Source of the DNA: DASQFY01 sp036397815
GTDB taxonomy: Bacteria; Chloroflexota; Limnocylindria; QHBO01
Reading direction: 5' to 3'
NCBI GenBank assembly: GCA_036397815.1
Contig: DASWIE010000061.1
Coordinates: 1 to 34,587, forward strand
Length of the DNA: 34,587 nucleotides
Under the pieces are notes generated by a model. The model had not been told where the DNA came from and searched no databases. It saw only the letters and a program-made list of their open reading frames with translations. The position numbers and the translations under genes were made by a program. This document shows positions 1 through 8,864 of the stretch, piece by piece (positions within the stretch are counted from its first letter, which is position 1; each line of letters starts with the position of its first letter).

Positions 1-1
1 C

Positions 2-655
2 GCGTTCACGGGCGGAAGCGCATCGGCCGACCTGGACTTCAACTGCGGCACGCTCGAGGTCGCCATGACCGATGGCAACGGCTGGCGCGTCGCGTCCGGG
101 CAGTCCGACGGGGACGAGGCTCGGATCGAAGCGACGGACACCTCGCTGGCGGTCAGGACACCCGACCGCGGCTTCATGGACGGCGAGCAGCGCTGGGAGA
201 TCGGGCTCGGCTCGGGCGTCACCTACGCCCTGTTGATCGACGTGAATGCCGCGACTACGATCCTCGACCTGGCGGGCGGCAGCTTCTCGGAGCTGAGCGT
301 CGACCCGAACGCGGGCTCGCTGACGTTCGACCTGCGCGGTTCGAGCGTGCCGTCGTTCAGCCTGGACATGAACGCCGGCTCCGCGAGCTTCCAGGTGGAT
401 GGCGGCACGGATCTCGACGGCACGATGGGCATGAACGCCGGCAGCATCGAGTTCTGCGCGGATCCCGACGCGGCGGTGCGCTTCACCGTGGAGGAGAACC
501 TCACCTTCTCGCATGACCTGGACGAGTCGGAGCTCGTGCGCACCGGCGACACCTGGGCGAGTGCCAACTTTGGGACCGCGGATGGCCGGATCGACCTCCG
601 GCTGGAGGGCAATGCGGCCAGTTTCAGCTTCAACCCGGAGGGAGGCTGCGAATGA
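2..655 (+). CDS. Toastrack-like (LiaF/DUF4097-type) protein, 5' partial
   Basis: The reading frame is open from the window edge, so the true start lies upstream; the first internal ATG at 65 is not the start because coding-like sequence precedes it. The visible 217 codons are dominated by short repeating beta-strand units with the recurring pattern DxNAGS, for example near 305, 370 and 430. This is the look of the right-handed beta 'toastrack' domain of LiaF-like and DUF4097 proteins, which are envelope-stress associated. No membrane segment is seen in the visible part; an N-terminal one may be off-window. The stop overlaps the ATG of the PspC-domain gene by 4 nt (ATGA at 652), implying translational coupling and supporting an envelope-stress pair. 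The family name is inferred from fold pattern and neighbour, not from a search. Confidence 0.6.
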   Translation, partial: AFTGGSASADLDFNCGTLEVAMTDGNGWRVASGQSDGDEARIEATDTSLAVRTPDRGFMDGEQRWEIGLGSGVTYALLIDVNAATTILDLAGGSFSELSVDPNAGSLTFDLRGSSVPSFSLDMNAGSASFQVDGGTDLDGTMGMNAGSIEFCADPDAAVRFTVEENLTFSHDLDESELVRTGDTWASANFGTADGRIDLRLEGNAASFSFNPEGGCE

Positions 656-1134
656 ACCGGCGCCTGTATCGGTCCCGCACCGAATCCGTGCTCGGCGGCG
701 TGGCTGGCGGCGTGGCCGAATACCTGGATGCCGACCCGTCGATCGTGCGCATCATCTGGGCGATCCTGGGGATCGTCACTGGCGGCATCTTCGTGGTGCT
801 CTACATCGTGATGTGGATCGTGGTGCCCGAGGCGCCAGTGTCGGCGGCGCCTGCCTCAGCGGCTACAGCGACGGCAGCCCCACCCGCCGCGAGCGGCGAA
901 GCGGCCGGCCAGGCGGCCAGCCCATCGGTCATGACCCAGGCGTCCCCTCCGCGCAGGCGGAGCTCAGGTGGCAGGTCGCTGGTCTTCGGCCTGATCCTGG
1001 TGGGACTCGGGGCCTGGTTCCTCATCCGGGAGTACGTGCCCCAGATCGATACCGACCTGCTCTGGCCGATCGGCCTGGTGGCGCTGGGGGTCGTGCTGGT
1101 CATCGCCTCCCTGCGCCGTCAATCGGGCGAGTAG
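652..1134 (+). CDS. PspC-domain membrane protein
   Basis: 160 aa. Residues 1-60 are a clear PspC domain: a basic N-terminus, then an ESVLGGVAGGVAEYL motif followed by a hydrophobic helix (about 35-57) ending in the typical WIVVPE. An Ala/Pro/Ser-rich linker (about 63-105) leads to a second hydrophobic hairpin (about 108-153), like the C-terminal membrane part of LiaI/LiaF-type proteins. PspC proteins sense or counter envelope stress at the cytoplasmic membrane. The start ATG overlaps the upstream stop, with an AGGGAGG-like Shine-Dalgarno just before it (around 639-646). The 3' end overlaps the tail of the convergent glycosyltransferase gene by 171 nt. The domain call is secure; the exact stress role is inferred. 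Confidence 0.85.
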   Translation: MNRRLYRSRTESVLGGVAGGVAEYLDADPSIVRIIWAILGIVTGGIFVVLYIVMWIVVPEAPVSAAPASAATATAAPPAASGEAAGQAASPSVMTQASPPRRRSSGGRSLVFGLILVGLGAWFLIREYVPQIDTDLLWPIGLVALGVVLVIASLRRQSGE

Positions 1135-4100
1135 GTCGCGCCCGAACAGAGCGAACGCTGCGGCGGCCAAGGCCACCAGCGCGCCAATCGCCGCCTTCGC
1201 CGCGTCCGCGCTGATCAACGCGGTGCGCTCACCCTGCGGCGGGCTGGGGAAGACGAAGCCGTAGTTCCAGGTCGGCAGCGCGCGGGCAAGGTTGATGTAC
1301 CAGTCGGGCATCGCGAGCGCCGCGCCCATCGGGAAGACGAGCACGCCAGCCACGGCGGCCAGCACCAGGAAGGCGATCGCCAACGGCCGCCAGCTCCACG
1401 CGCGGAGCATCTCGTCCACCACGTACGCGATCGCCACCATGGCAAACGGCAGCGCGCTCAGGTAGTGGTACTGGAACGTGGCGCGCTCGATCCGGGTCCA
1501 TGGGAAGAACTGGAACGCGAAGGCCACCACCAGCAGGACGAGTGCCGGCGAGCGGCGACGCCAGGCCTGCACCCCGCACCAGGCAAGCGCCGGAATGCCG
1601 GCCCAGAACAGGATCGGGTTCCCGCCGTTGTAGATCACCCCGGTGGTTCGATTGTCGAAGTCGTGCGTGTAGAAGAAGACCGCCTTGAGGTCGAGCGGCC
1701 AGCTCCACCACGGCGAGCTGGCGACGTGCCCGGCCTGCAGGCCGAAGTGGTAGCCGAACATCTGGGCGTGCAGCTCGTCGAGCGACCAGCCATACCCCGG
1801 GCCGGACGAGGGTCCGGCGATCGCGTGCCCCAGCTGCAGGTACGGGACGTAGGCCAGGAAGTAGACGAGCAGCGGGACGACCGCCAGGCAGGCCCCGATC
1901 CACGGCCAGGCGAAGCCACCCAGTTCCCCAGGCGACCACCAGCGGCGGTCGCTGGCCGGCTTCCAGAGCGACACCCCGCCGCGCAGCAGGACGAGGGCAC
2001 CTGCCAGGCCGAGCATGATCCAGGCGGGCCAGCCGACCTGCGCGCCGCGGGCCAGCACGTCGAAGACCAGCTCCACCCCGCTGCGCGCCTCGCGCGCATC
2101 GGGCACCAGGCCGTAGGCCAGTGAGAACGCCAGACCGATGGCCGACAGCACCACGACGGTGGGCGCCAGGCCGTAGACCTCGCGCGGGTCGAGCCGGATC
2201 GGGCGAGCCCAGGCGATCACGAGTGCCAGCGCCAGCGCGGCGATGCAGATGACCAGGAATGGCCACGGGGCTCCGATGCCCAGGACGACGGTGATGAACG
2301 CGATGGCCGCCACCAGCAGAAAGCGGCCGAGACCGGATCGGGCCAGGACCAGGACCCACAAGCCCAGCAGCGCGTAGATGCCGACCCATTTCGTTGCCGC
2401 GGCCAGGCCGATCAGCACGCCCACCAGCGGCAGCGTCCACCAGGCGCTGCGCGCCCATCGGCCCGACCAGACCTGCCAGAAGAGCAGGTAGGCGGCCACG
2501 ATGAAGGTGGCCACGAAGATGTCGTTCATGCTGATCCGGCTCATCACGTAGCTCATCGCGTCGAGCGCGATGAAGGCGGCCGCCAGCACCGCGATCCGCC
2601 GCCGGCTGAACATGGTGGCCGCCAGCAGGTAGACGAGCCCCGCCAGGATCGCGCCGAATGCGATCCCGGACAGGCGCCAGGCGAACGCGTTGCTGCCCGC
2701 GTCGATGCTGACCAGCTCGCCTCCGCCCGTCCCGGATGCGACCGACATGACGAGGAGGCCGTGGTCGTCGCCCTGGTCGTGATCGCTGATGTCGAACCCG
2801 AGCGCCAGCGGCTCGCCGGGCAGCGGCGTCGTGTCGAAGGCGGCGAAGCCGGCGCTCTGGCTGCCGCCGCTGCCTATCGGCTGCACGGTCCACACCGCCG
2901 GGCCGCCGCTCGAGCTGTCGATGCCGGCGATGTAGATGATGTTGGCGACCGACTGCCAGCCGATGAGCTGGGGCGCCCCTGGCAGCGGCGCGGAGTCGAT
3001 CAAGTCGAGCTCCTTGTTGAAGACGGTGATCCCGCCATCCACCGCCGGATGCTCCTCATCGGCCGGCAGTGCGCCGACGGGCACCCACACCTGGAAGTCG
3101 CCCCCGCCGCGGATCTGGATCGGGCCAACCGGTGGTGCGGGGAGGGAAAGGAGACGCTCCTCCTCGCCCGCGAGGCCCGGCGCCGGCTCCAGGGTGGCGG
3201 CGTCGAGCACGACGACCACGCCTCGCGCCGGATCGGTGGCCACCACCCGCGCCTCCAGGGCGGTGTCGTCGCTGCCGGTGGCTGGCACGTAGCCGATGCC
3301 TCCGGCCCGCAGGTCGGTGCGCGCCAGCTCCAGGCCGGTGACGCGCTCCACCTCGACGATCCCGTCCGGCCCGCGAAACAGGAGGATCGAAGCGTCGGAG
3401 GGCATGTCGATCTGGCTCACCCCGGCCAGGCTGGTCTGGAGGGGCGCGCCGATCGGCGGCGGGCTGCGTTCGCCGCTCTCCTCCAGGAAGATGCTCAGAA
3501 GGTAAATGGCCACGTCGCCGTCGTCGGCGAGGCCCACCAGCAGGCGCTCTGCATCCTCGTCGTAGGCCAGGCTGGCGACCCTGCCGGGCGCCTCCCAGCT
3601 GGCCACGACCTCGCCAGAGGGCATCTCGCGGGCGGTGATGGTCGTATCGCCGCCGGAGGTGAACGCGATCGTGTTGGGACGCAGGAAGAAGGTGCGCTGG
3701 GGTGCGACCGCCATCGCCGTGGCAGGCCCATCGAGCGAGACGCTGCCGACCTGCTGGTTCGGGTCGGCGACCACGATGCCGGCAGCGATCAGGTACTTAG
3801 CCAGCATCGGGTGCGTCCATTCGTAGGTGTCGCGGGTCCAGCCCTCCTGCCAGTCGGTCAGCCACTCGGTGGCCGAACGGGCGTGGTAGACCTCGTCAAA
3901 GTGCATCGAGCGCGGCGTGTCGAGGCGCCAGAGTCGGAAGGCGAAGGCGAAGAGCACGAAGCCGAAGACCAGCAGCAGGTCGAGGCGGTCGAGGCGCCGC
4001 GTCGGCTCCTTCAGGTAGGGATCGCCGGGGTCGGGACGCAGCCAGGCCTTCAGGCGCCCGATGGCGCTGGGCCCTGAAGGTGGCTCCACGGCCTCCAACA

Positions 4101-5832
4101 CCAGGCCGCTGGGCAGGGCCTCGGTGACGGGCACGGGCTCGGTGACGGGCAGGGCCTCGGTTGCGGGCGAGACCGCCCGACGGGCTGGCTGCCGCGACCC
4201 GGCCCATGCGGCCAGCGCCGCCCGGACGGCCAACGCTCCGAGCAGCACCGTGCTCATGGCCGAGAGCGCGAAGACACCCCAGTCGCTGAAGAACGTGGCG
4301 GCCAGGAACGGATCCCGGACCATCGGCAGGCCGCCGACGCCGGGGGTGAGCGGCGGGCCCTCCACGAAGGACCAGTCGGCGGTGTAGACCCAGTACACGT
4401 TGGCGAAGACCGATACCGAGAGCAGCGCGTAGAGCGCCCCGCCGCCCCACAGCGAGAGCGCCATGGGCACAGCGATGGCGACGGCCAGGATGGCGAGGAT
4501 GAAGGGAAGGGGGTTGGCGGCCGGACCCCCGGTCGGCGTCCCGACCAACGGAATCACGTAGGTGACCAGCACGAAGGCCACGGCGGCCACGGCGGTGACG
4601 ATGGCCGGCCTGCCGCGGAAGGAGCGCCAGGTGCGCGGCACCAGCGGCGCGGCGAGCGCCAGCGCCGGGAAGAGGTAGCGCTCGTGCACCCTGGTCGGAA
4701 GCGCGAAGAAGGCCACCGCCAGCAGCAGTGACGACTCCAGGATCCCCACCGCATCGTCGCGCCGCGCCACCTGCCAGAAGGCAAGCAGCGCCACCGCACC
4801 GAACAGGACAGCGCCGATCAGCTGCCAGCTGACGGGCGACGACCCAAGCATCAACGCCACGCCGGCGCCGCCATCGCAGCCCGGCGGGTTGGGAGCGTCG
4901 CAGCCCCAGATGATCTGGTCGCCGAGGCCGCTCCACGGATTTCGCCACATGTTGAAGGCGTTGATGGTCAGGCCCTTGTAGGTGTTCGCCGCCTCCGTGA
5001 ACTTGCCGATCAGGCTGTGATTCGGATCACCGGGCGCCCAGACGGTCATGCCGAAGGGCCAGATGAGGAGCACCAGGGAGCCGAGGCCGGCGGCCAGCGA
5101 GGAGAGGACGCGCACCGGATCCGGACGGCCGTCGAGGCCGGGGTCCGAGGAGCGGCCGGCCAGGTGACGCTTGATACCGACGATCGCCACGATCGGGATC
5201 ACGAAGGCGAACTGGAACTTGATGAGCAGCGACACGACGGCGCCGATTGCGGCAGCCTCCGTCCAGCCGCGGGCGAGCCAATATAGGGTCGCGAGCAGCG
5301 CCAGCGTGCCGACCGAGTCGACCTGACCCCACACCGCAGAGTCGAAGATGGTGCCGGGGTTGAAGAGGTAGACGACCACCGCCACCACGCCGACCCGCTC
5401 GCCGCTCCACGAGCCGAAGCGCCCGTCCAAGAAGCGTCGGCTGAACGCGAACAGCGTCCACGCCACGCCGGCGTCGGCCAGCACGCCGGGGATCTTGACC
5501 AGTGCACCGGTGACGTCGAAGCCGGCGGTGAGCGGCAGCAGCGCCTGCCCGACCGAGCCGAGCAACCAGAGGACGTAGAGGTAGCCGGGCGGATAGTCGC
5601 TGAAATAGCCGGTCTCGTAGAATGCGCCCGGTCCGAGATCGGCCAGCCGCGTGGCCCACGCGGTGAAGTCGCCGCCGTCGATCCGGAAGCCGCTGAACGG
5701 CAGGAGCAGCACAACCACGACGCGCAGGAGCACGCCCGCGATGATCAGGACGGTGACGAGCGTGGCCGCGTCGGACAGCAGGCCGGGACCGAATGGCCTC
5801 GCGCCCCGCCGCCTCACGGAGTCGCGGGTCAT
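964..5832 (-). CDS. Giant two-module GT-C glycosyltransferase: GT-C half plus PMT-family half with propeller-like insert
   Basis: 1622 aa from the ATG at 5832. The ORF is open to an ATG at 5901, but that codon lies upstream of a -10-like TATACT and overlaps the divergent gene, so 5832 is preferred. Residues about 20-560 form a polytopic GT-C module with an early DGGD acidic loop (52-55), a YPPGYLY motif, FNPGTIFDSAVWGQVDS, and HERYLFP near residue 383. A second module from about residue 615 carries the PMT signature HFDEVYHARSATE (from 644) and THPMLAKY (from 673), as in dolichyl-phosphate-mannose protein mannosyltransferases. Between that loop and the next helix (about 690-1045) sits a soluble beta-repeat, propeller-like segment. 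Expected role: polyprenyl-phosphate-sugar-dependent transfer on the outer face of the membrane. The last 57 codons run antisense through the PspC gene. No frameshift separates the halves. Confidence 0.8.
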   Translation of the reverse strand: MTRDSVRRRGARPFGPGLLSDAATLVTVLIIAGVLLRVVVVLLLPFSGFRIDGGDFTAWATRLADLGPGAFYETGYFSDYPPGYLYVLWLLGSVGQALLPLTAGFDVTGALVKIPGVLADAGVAWTLFAFSRRFLDGRFGSWSGERVGVVAVVVYLFNPGTIFDSAVWGQVDSVGTLALLATLYWLARGWTEAAAIGAVVSLLIKFQFAFVIPIVAIVGIKRHLAGRSSDPGLDGRPDPVRVLSSLAAGLGSLVLLIWPFGMTVWAPGDPNHSLIGKFTEAANTYKGLTINAFNMWRNPWSGLGDQIIWGCDAPNPPGCDGGAGVALMLGSSPVSWQLIGAVLFGAVALLAFWQVARRDDAVGILESSLLLAVAFFALPTRVHERYLFPALALAAPLVPRTWRSFRGRPAIVTAVAAVAFVLVTYVIPLVGTPTGGPAANPLPFILAILAVAIAVPMALSLWGGGALYALLSVSVFANVYWVYTADWSFVEGPPLTPGVGGLPMVRDPFLAATFFSDWGVFALSAMSTVLLGALAVRAALAAWAGSRQPARRAVSPATEALPVTEPVPVTEALPSGLVLEAVEPPSGPSAIGRLKAWLRPDPGDPYLKEPTRRLDRLDLLLVFGFVLFAFAFRLWRLDTPRSMHFDEVYHARSATEWLTDWQEGWTRDTYEWTHPMLAKYLIAAGIVVADPNQQVGSVSLDGPATAMAVAPQRTFFLRPNTIAFTSGGDTTITAREMPSGEVVASWEAPGRVASLAYDEDAERLLVGLADDGDVAIYLLSIFLEESGERSPPPIGAPLQTSLAGVSQIDMPSDASILLFRGPDGIVEVERVTGLELARTDLRAGGIGYVPATGSDDTALEARVVATDPARGVVVVLDAATLEPAPGLAGEEERLLSLPAPPVGPIQIRGGGDFQVWVPVGALPADEEHPAVDGGITVFNKELDLIDSAPLPGAPQLIGWQSVANIIYIAGIDSSSGGPAVWTVQPIGSGGSQSAGFAAFDTTPLPGEPLALGFDISDHDQGDDHGLLVMSVASGTGGGELVSIDAGSNAFAWRLSGIAFGAILAGLVYLLAATMFSRRRIAVLAAAFIALDAMSYVMSRISMNDIFVATFIVAAYLLFWQVWSGRWARSAWWTLPLVGVLIGLAAATKWVGIYALLGLWVLVLARSGLGRFLLVAAIAFITVVLGIGAPWPFLVICIAALALALVIAWARPIRLDPREVYGLAPTVVVLSAIGLAFSLAYGLVPDAREARSGVELVFDVLARGAQVGWPAWIMLGLAGALVLLRGGVSLWKPASDRRWWSPGELGGFAWPWIGACLAVVPLLVYFLAYVPYLQLGHAIAGPSSGPGYGWSLDELHAQMFGYHFGLQAGHVASSPWWSWPLDLKAVFFYTHDFDNRTTGVIYNGGNPILFWAGIPALAWCGVQAWRRRSPALVLLVVAFAFQFFPWTRIERATFQYHYLSALPFAMVAIAYVVDEMLRAWSWRPLAIAFLVLAAVAGVLVFPMGAALAMPDWYINLARALPTWNYGFVFPSPPQGERTALISADAAKAAIGALVALAAAAFALFGRDLLARLTAQGGDDQHDPQRHQADRPEQVGIDLGHVLPDEEPGPESHQDQAEDQRPAT

Positions 5833-5880
5833 CGTGTCCGGCGCCTGGCTCACCGGCGCCGGAGGGTCTGGCACGCCAAG

Positions 5881-7515
5881 GTGGCGGTGAGTATAGGACA
5901 TCGACCCCCAGACGGCCCCAACGCGGGTCGGGTTGCGCCGCGTCGCGCGCGGTGGGGAGTTCCCTACGCCACCCCGGAGGTCGCGTGGACGGCGGCCGCC
6001 GTCTCGCTCATCGCGCTTGCGATGTACCTGCGCACCATGTTCCCGTCGACCGGGTTCTGGGACACGGCCGAGGCGCAGACCGTTCCCCACACGCTCTCGA
6101 TCTTCCACCCAACCGGCTTTCCGACCTACACGCTGGTCGGCTGGGCCTGGAGCCAGATCCCGATCGGTGAAGTCGCGTGGCGCATGAACCTCCTCTCGGC
6201 GGTCTGCGTCGCGGCGGCGGCCGGCCTCGCGGTCCTGGTCGTCGGCCAGCTCGCCGAGGAGCGGCATCGGTGGACGGTGGCGAGCGCCGCTGGGATCGGC
6301 GGGCTGGCCTTCGCCTTCGCCTCCGAGCCGTGGCGCAACGCGCTGCGCGCCGACGTCCACGCCCTGCACGTCCTGATCGCCGCCCTGACCGTCTGGCTCC
6401 TCGTCTGCTGGCGCTCGGCCGAGCGAGCCGAGGCGCCCAATGCGGGGCGCTGGCTGATGGGCGCCGCACTGGTCTTCGGCGTGGGACTCGGCAACCACCC
6501 GCTGACCGGGCTGATGGCGCTGGGCATCGCCGCCTGGCTGTTCGTGGTCGACCCGCGCATCTGGCGCCGCTGGCGGCTGCTGACAGCGTGCGCGGCCCTG
6601 CTGGCGGTGGGCCTGCTGGTCTACGCCTACATCCCGATCCGAGCGCTGACGCCGCCGGAGCCTCCCCTGTTCTACGCGCGTCCCACCACGCTCGACCGGA
6701 TGCGGTACCTGGTCTTCGCGGAGCAGTTCAGCACCCTGTTCGACCCGTTCCGCGCGCCGTTCGACAATCTGGGGGGCAGGTGGGCGGACGCCGAGCGGGT
6801 CCTGACGCGCCAGTTCATCGGTCCCGGCTGGCTGGTGGCCGCCCTGGGCGCCTCGGTGCTGGCCGCGCGGCAGGCTGGTGCCGCGCTCTTCCTGGGTCTG
6901 CTGGTGGCCGCCAACGTCGGCTATGCGATGCACTACAACGACGGCGACATCGACCGCTACTACATGCTGACGGTCGTGGTCGGCGCGATCCTGATCGGGG
7001 TCGCCGTCAGCGCCTTCGCGGCCGCTGCGGCGCGTGCCTTCGCCGAGGCGAGCCACCGCGCGCTGGGCGTGGTCGGCCGCCGACGCCTGGCGGTTGGCGC
7101 CGGGGCGCTGGTGCTCGCCTCGGCCGCGCTGCTGCCGGTCGGTTCGCTGGCGACGCTGTACGCGGAGCGCGACCAGAGCATGAACCGCGATGCCGATCGC
7201 TGGGTCGCGTCAGTCCACGCCGCGCTGGCGCCGGATGCGGTCGTGATCAGCTGGTGGAGCTACAGCACCCCGCTCTGGTACCACCGCTGGGTGCTGGGCG
7301 AGCGACCCGACGTCAAGATCATCGACGAGCGGAATATCCTGGACGATGGGTACGGTACGATCGACCGCGCCATCGAGACCTACCTCGGTCGGCGGCCCGT
7401 CTACGTCGTCCCGCCGTACTGGGAGGCCCAGCACATCACTGCGACCTGGGAGACGGTGACGGTCGAGACCTACCCCGGCTACACCGATCTGCTCCACATC
7501 AGGGAACGCAAGTGA
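5881..7515 (+). CDS. DUF2723-family membrane protein, probable extracytoplasmic O-mannosyltransferase
   Basis: 544 aa, polytopic. After a short basic N-terminus, the first membrane helix (about 40-58) is followed by WDTAEAQ (D61, E64) and IFHPTGFPTY, the loop signature of DUF2723/TMEM260-like proteins, where the acidic pair is the presumed catalytic or donor-binding site. About ten further hydrophobic segments follow, then a soluble C-terminal domain of about 120 residues beginning near AERDQSMNRDADRW. The start is GTG at 5881 (GTG at 5887 also possible); a GGAGGG lies 14 nt upstream. It is divergent from the giant GT-C gene, and its TGA overlaps the GTG of the next gene, implying coupling with a polyprenyl-phosphate sugar synthase. 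Family assignment is by motif; the sugar and acceptor are unknown. Confidence 0.8.
   Translation: MAVSIGHRPPDGPNAGRVAPRRARWGVPYATPEVAWTAAAVSLIALAMYLRTMFPSTGFWDTAEAQTVPHTLSIFHPTGFPTYTLVGWAWSQIPIGEVAWRMNLLSAVCVAAAAGLAVLVVGQLAEERHRWTVASAAGIGGLAFAFASEPWRNALRADVHALHVLIAALTVWLLVCWRSAERAEAPNAGRWLMGAALVFGVGLGNHPLTGLMALGIAAWLFVVDPRIWRRWRLLTACAALLAVGLLVYAYIPIRALTPPEPPLFYARPTTLDRMRYLVFAEQFSTLFDPFRAPFDNLGGRWADAERVLTRQFIGPGWLVAALGASVLAARQAGAALFLGLLVAANVGYAMHYNDGDIDRYYMLTVVVGAILIGVAVSAFAAAAARAFAEASHRALGVVGRRRLAVGAGALVLASAALLPVGSLATLYAERDQSMNRDADRWVASVHAALAPDAVVISWWSYSTPLWYHRWVLGERPDVKIIDERNILDDGYGTIDRAIETYLGRRPVYVVPPYWEAQHITATWETVTVETYPGYTDLLHIRERK
5890..5895 (-). promoter_or_regulatory. Candidate -10 element for the giant GT-C gene
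   Basis: The minus strand reads TATACT here, 5/6 to the -10 consensus, in the spacer between the two divergent glycosyltransferase genes. I find no convincing -35. If it is used, transcription starts near 5884 and the ATG at 5832 is the start, with a leader of about 50 nt. Confidence 0.35.
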
Positions 7516-8276
7516 CCGACCCCGGCGCGTCGCGCCCACGCCTCAGCTTCTTCTTCCCCGCCTACAACGAGGAGGAGAACGTGGAGCGCACGGTCGAGCT
7601 GGCGCTCCAGGAGCTCGCCCCGCTGGTGGACGGCTCGCTCGAGGTGCTGATCGTCGACGACGGCTCGTCTGACCGGACGCCGCAGCTGGCCGACGCGCTG
7701 GCGGCCGGCGACGCCCGCGTCCGCGTGCACCACCAGCCGAACCGCGGGTACGGCGGCGCGGTGAAGGCGGGCTTCGGCAACGCCTCCGGCGAGCTGATCT
7801 GCTTCTCGGACGGAGACCTGCAGTTCGACCTGAGCGAGATGCGCCGGCTCCTCGATCTGCTGGCTGAAGGCGGCGACGCCCTCGGCGGGGTGATCGGCTA
7901 CCGGATCAAGCGCCGAGACCCGTTCCATCGGATCTTCATCGCCAAGACCTACAACGCCATCGTGTCGGTCGCCTTCGGGCTGCGCGTGCGCGACATCGAC
8001 TGCGCCATGAAGCTCTTCCGGCGGGAGCTGTTCGACGGCCTGCGGCTCGACGCCGAGGGCCCGTTCCTCTCGGCGGAGCTGCTGATCAAGCTCCGCGCCC
8101 GCGGCGTCCGGTTCGGACAGGTCGGCGTCAACCACTTCCCGCGCGCGGCGGGCACCAACACGGGGGCCAGCTTCCGCAAGATCCTGCGCACCTTCCGCGA
8201 CCTGGCGAAGCTGCGCCTGGCGCTCTGGACCGACCGGGAGCGCGTGCTCGGCAGCGGGACGGATCGCGTCGCCTAG
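7512..8276 (+). CDS. GT2 glycosyltransferase, polyprenyl-phosphate mannose/glucose synthase-like
   Basis: 254 aa, GT-A fold of the DPM1/DPG-synthase type. It shows FPAYNEEENVERTV near the N-terminus, VDDGSSDRT (48-56) for the nucleotide-sugar pocket, SDGDLQF with the DxD metal motif (D100, D102), and the CAMKLFRREL and SAELLIKLRARG segments usual in this family. There are no C-terminal membrane helices, so it is the soluble, peripheral form. The start is GTG at 7512, overlapping the upstream TGA, with AGGGA at 7501-7505 as ribosome binding site. It would charge undecaprenyl or dolichyl phosphate with a hexose on the cytoplasmic face, providing the donor for the neighbouring GT-C enzymes. Sugar specificity cannot be read from sequence. 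Confidence 0.88.
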   Translation: MTDPGASRPRLSFFFPAYNEEENVERTVELALQELAPLVDGSLEVLIVDDGSSDRTPQLADALAAGDARVRVHHQPNRGYGGAVKAGFGNASGELICFSDGDLQFDLSEMRRLLDLLAEGGDALGGVIGYRIKRRDPFHRIFIAKTYNAIVSVAFGLRVRDIDCAMKLFRRELFDGLRLDAEGPFLSAELLIKLRARGVRFGQVGVNHFPRAAGTNTGASFRKILRTFRDLAKLRLALWTDRERVLGSGTDRVA

Positions 8277-8290
8277 GGAGCATAGAGGGC

Positions 8291-8845
8291 CTAAGGAGCC
8301 TGCTCCTCGGTGGGCGGGCCCCTCTCGCCGCCGCCCAGGTCCACGTCCAGCGAGTTCACGAACTCGCGGAAGACGGCGAGCTTCTCGTCGGACGGCTCAC
8401 CGGACTCCTCCGTATCGGGTTCGACCCCGGCCTCGTCCAGAACTCGCTCGTCCACGTAGATGGTCGACCCGGTGCGCACCGCCAGGGCGATCGCGTCGCT
8501 CGTCCGCGAGTCGATCTCGGTCTCCGTCCCGTCCGCGGTCTCGAGGTACAGCCGCGCATGGAAGGTCCCGTCCGTGACGTGGGTGACGACCACTCTGCTC
8601 ACGCTCGAGTTGAGGGCGCCCAGCACGCTGACCAGCAGGTCGTGGGTGAGCGGTCGCTCCGCGGTCAGCCCTTGCAGGCGCATGGCGATGGCGTTCGCCT
8701 CGGACGGACCGATCCAGATCGGCAGGTATCGGTCCCGCTCCGACTCCTTGAGGATGACCACGTGCTGGCTGGAGAGCATGTGCACCCGCACGCTCTCGAC
8801 GACCATCTCGATGAGCCGGACCCGGCCGTACGGCTGCTCGCCCAT
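8291..8845 (-). CDS. Bifunctional nuclease family protein (BFN/DUF151)
   Basis: 184 aa. The N-terminal 130 residues show the family core: MVVESVRVHMLSSQHVVILK, then YLPIWIGPSEANAIAMRLQG, RPLTHDLLVSVL, and the strand pair ending in IDSRTSDAIALAVRTGSTIYV. The last 45 residues are acidic and probably disordered. BFN-domain proteins occur across Chloroflexota, Actinobacteria, cyanobacteria and plants; a plant member was reported to have DNase and RNase activity, but the bacterial role is unsettled. The gene lies 19 nt downstream of the PP2C-like gene on the same strand, with a TAGAAT hexamer 6 nt before its ATG, suggesting its own leaderless promoter. Family call secure, function open. Confidence 0.9.
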   Translation of the reverse strand: MGEQPYGRVRLIEMVVESVRVHMLSSQHVVILKESERDRYLPIWIGPSEANAIAMRLQGLTAERPLTHDLLVSVLGALNSSVSRVVVTHVTDGTFHARLYLETADGTETEIDSRTSDAIALAVRTGSTIYVDERVLDEAGVEPDTEESGEPSDEKLAVFREFVNSLDVDLGGGERGPPTEEQAP

Positions 8846-8851
8846 GGACCG

Positions 8852-8857
8852 ATTCTA
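8852..8857 (-). promoter_or_regulatory. -10 hexamer placing transcription start at the BFN start codon
   Basis: TAGAAT on the minus strand ends 6 nt before the ATG at 8845, so the transcript would begin at or next to the A of the start codon (leaderless). No purine-rich Shine-Dalgarno is present in the gap. The -35 is not recognisable. Confidence 0.45.
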
Positions 8858-8864
8858 GTGGAGG

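Noticed and set aside
5902..7056. N-terminal 385 codons of a minus-strand frame continuous with the giant GT-C gene
   Set aside because: Fully antisense to the DUF2723 gene, Arg/Gly/Gln-rich with no domain; typical shadow of GC-rich coding DNA.
6177..7511. Plus-strand frame upstream of the GT2 start
   Set aside because: Out-of-frame shadow inside the DUF2723 gene; GT2 homology begins only at the GTG 7512 with its own ribosome binding site.
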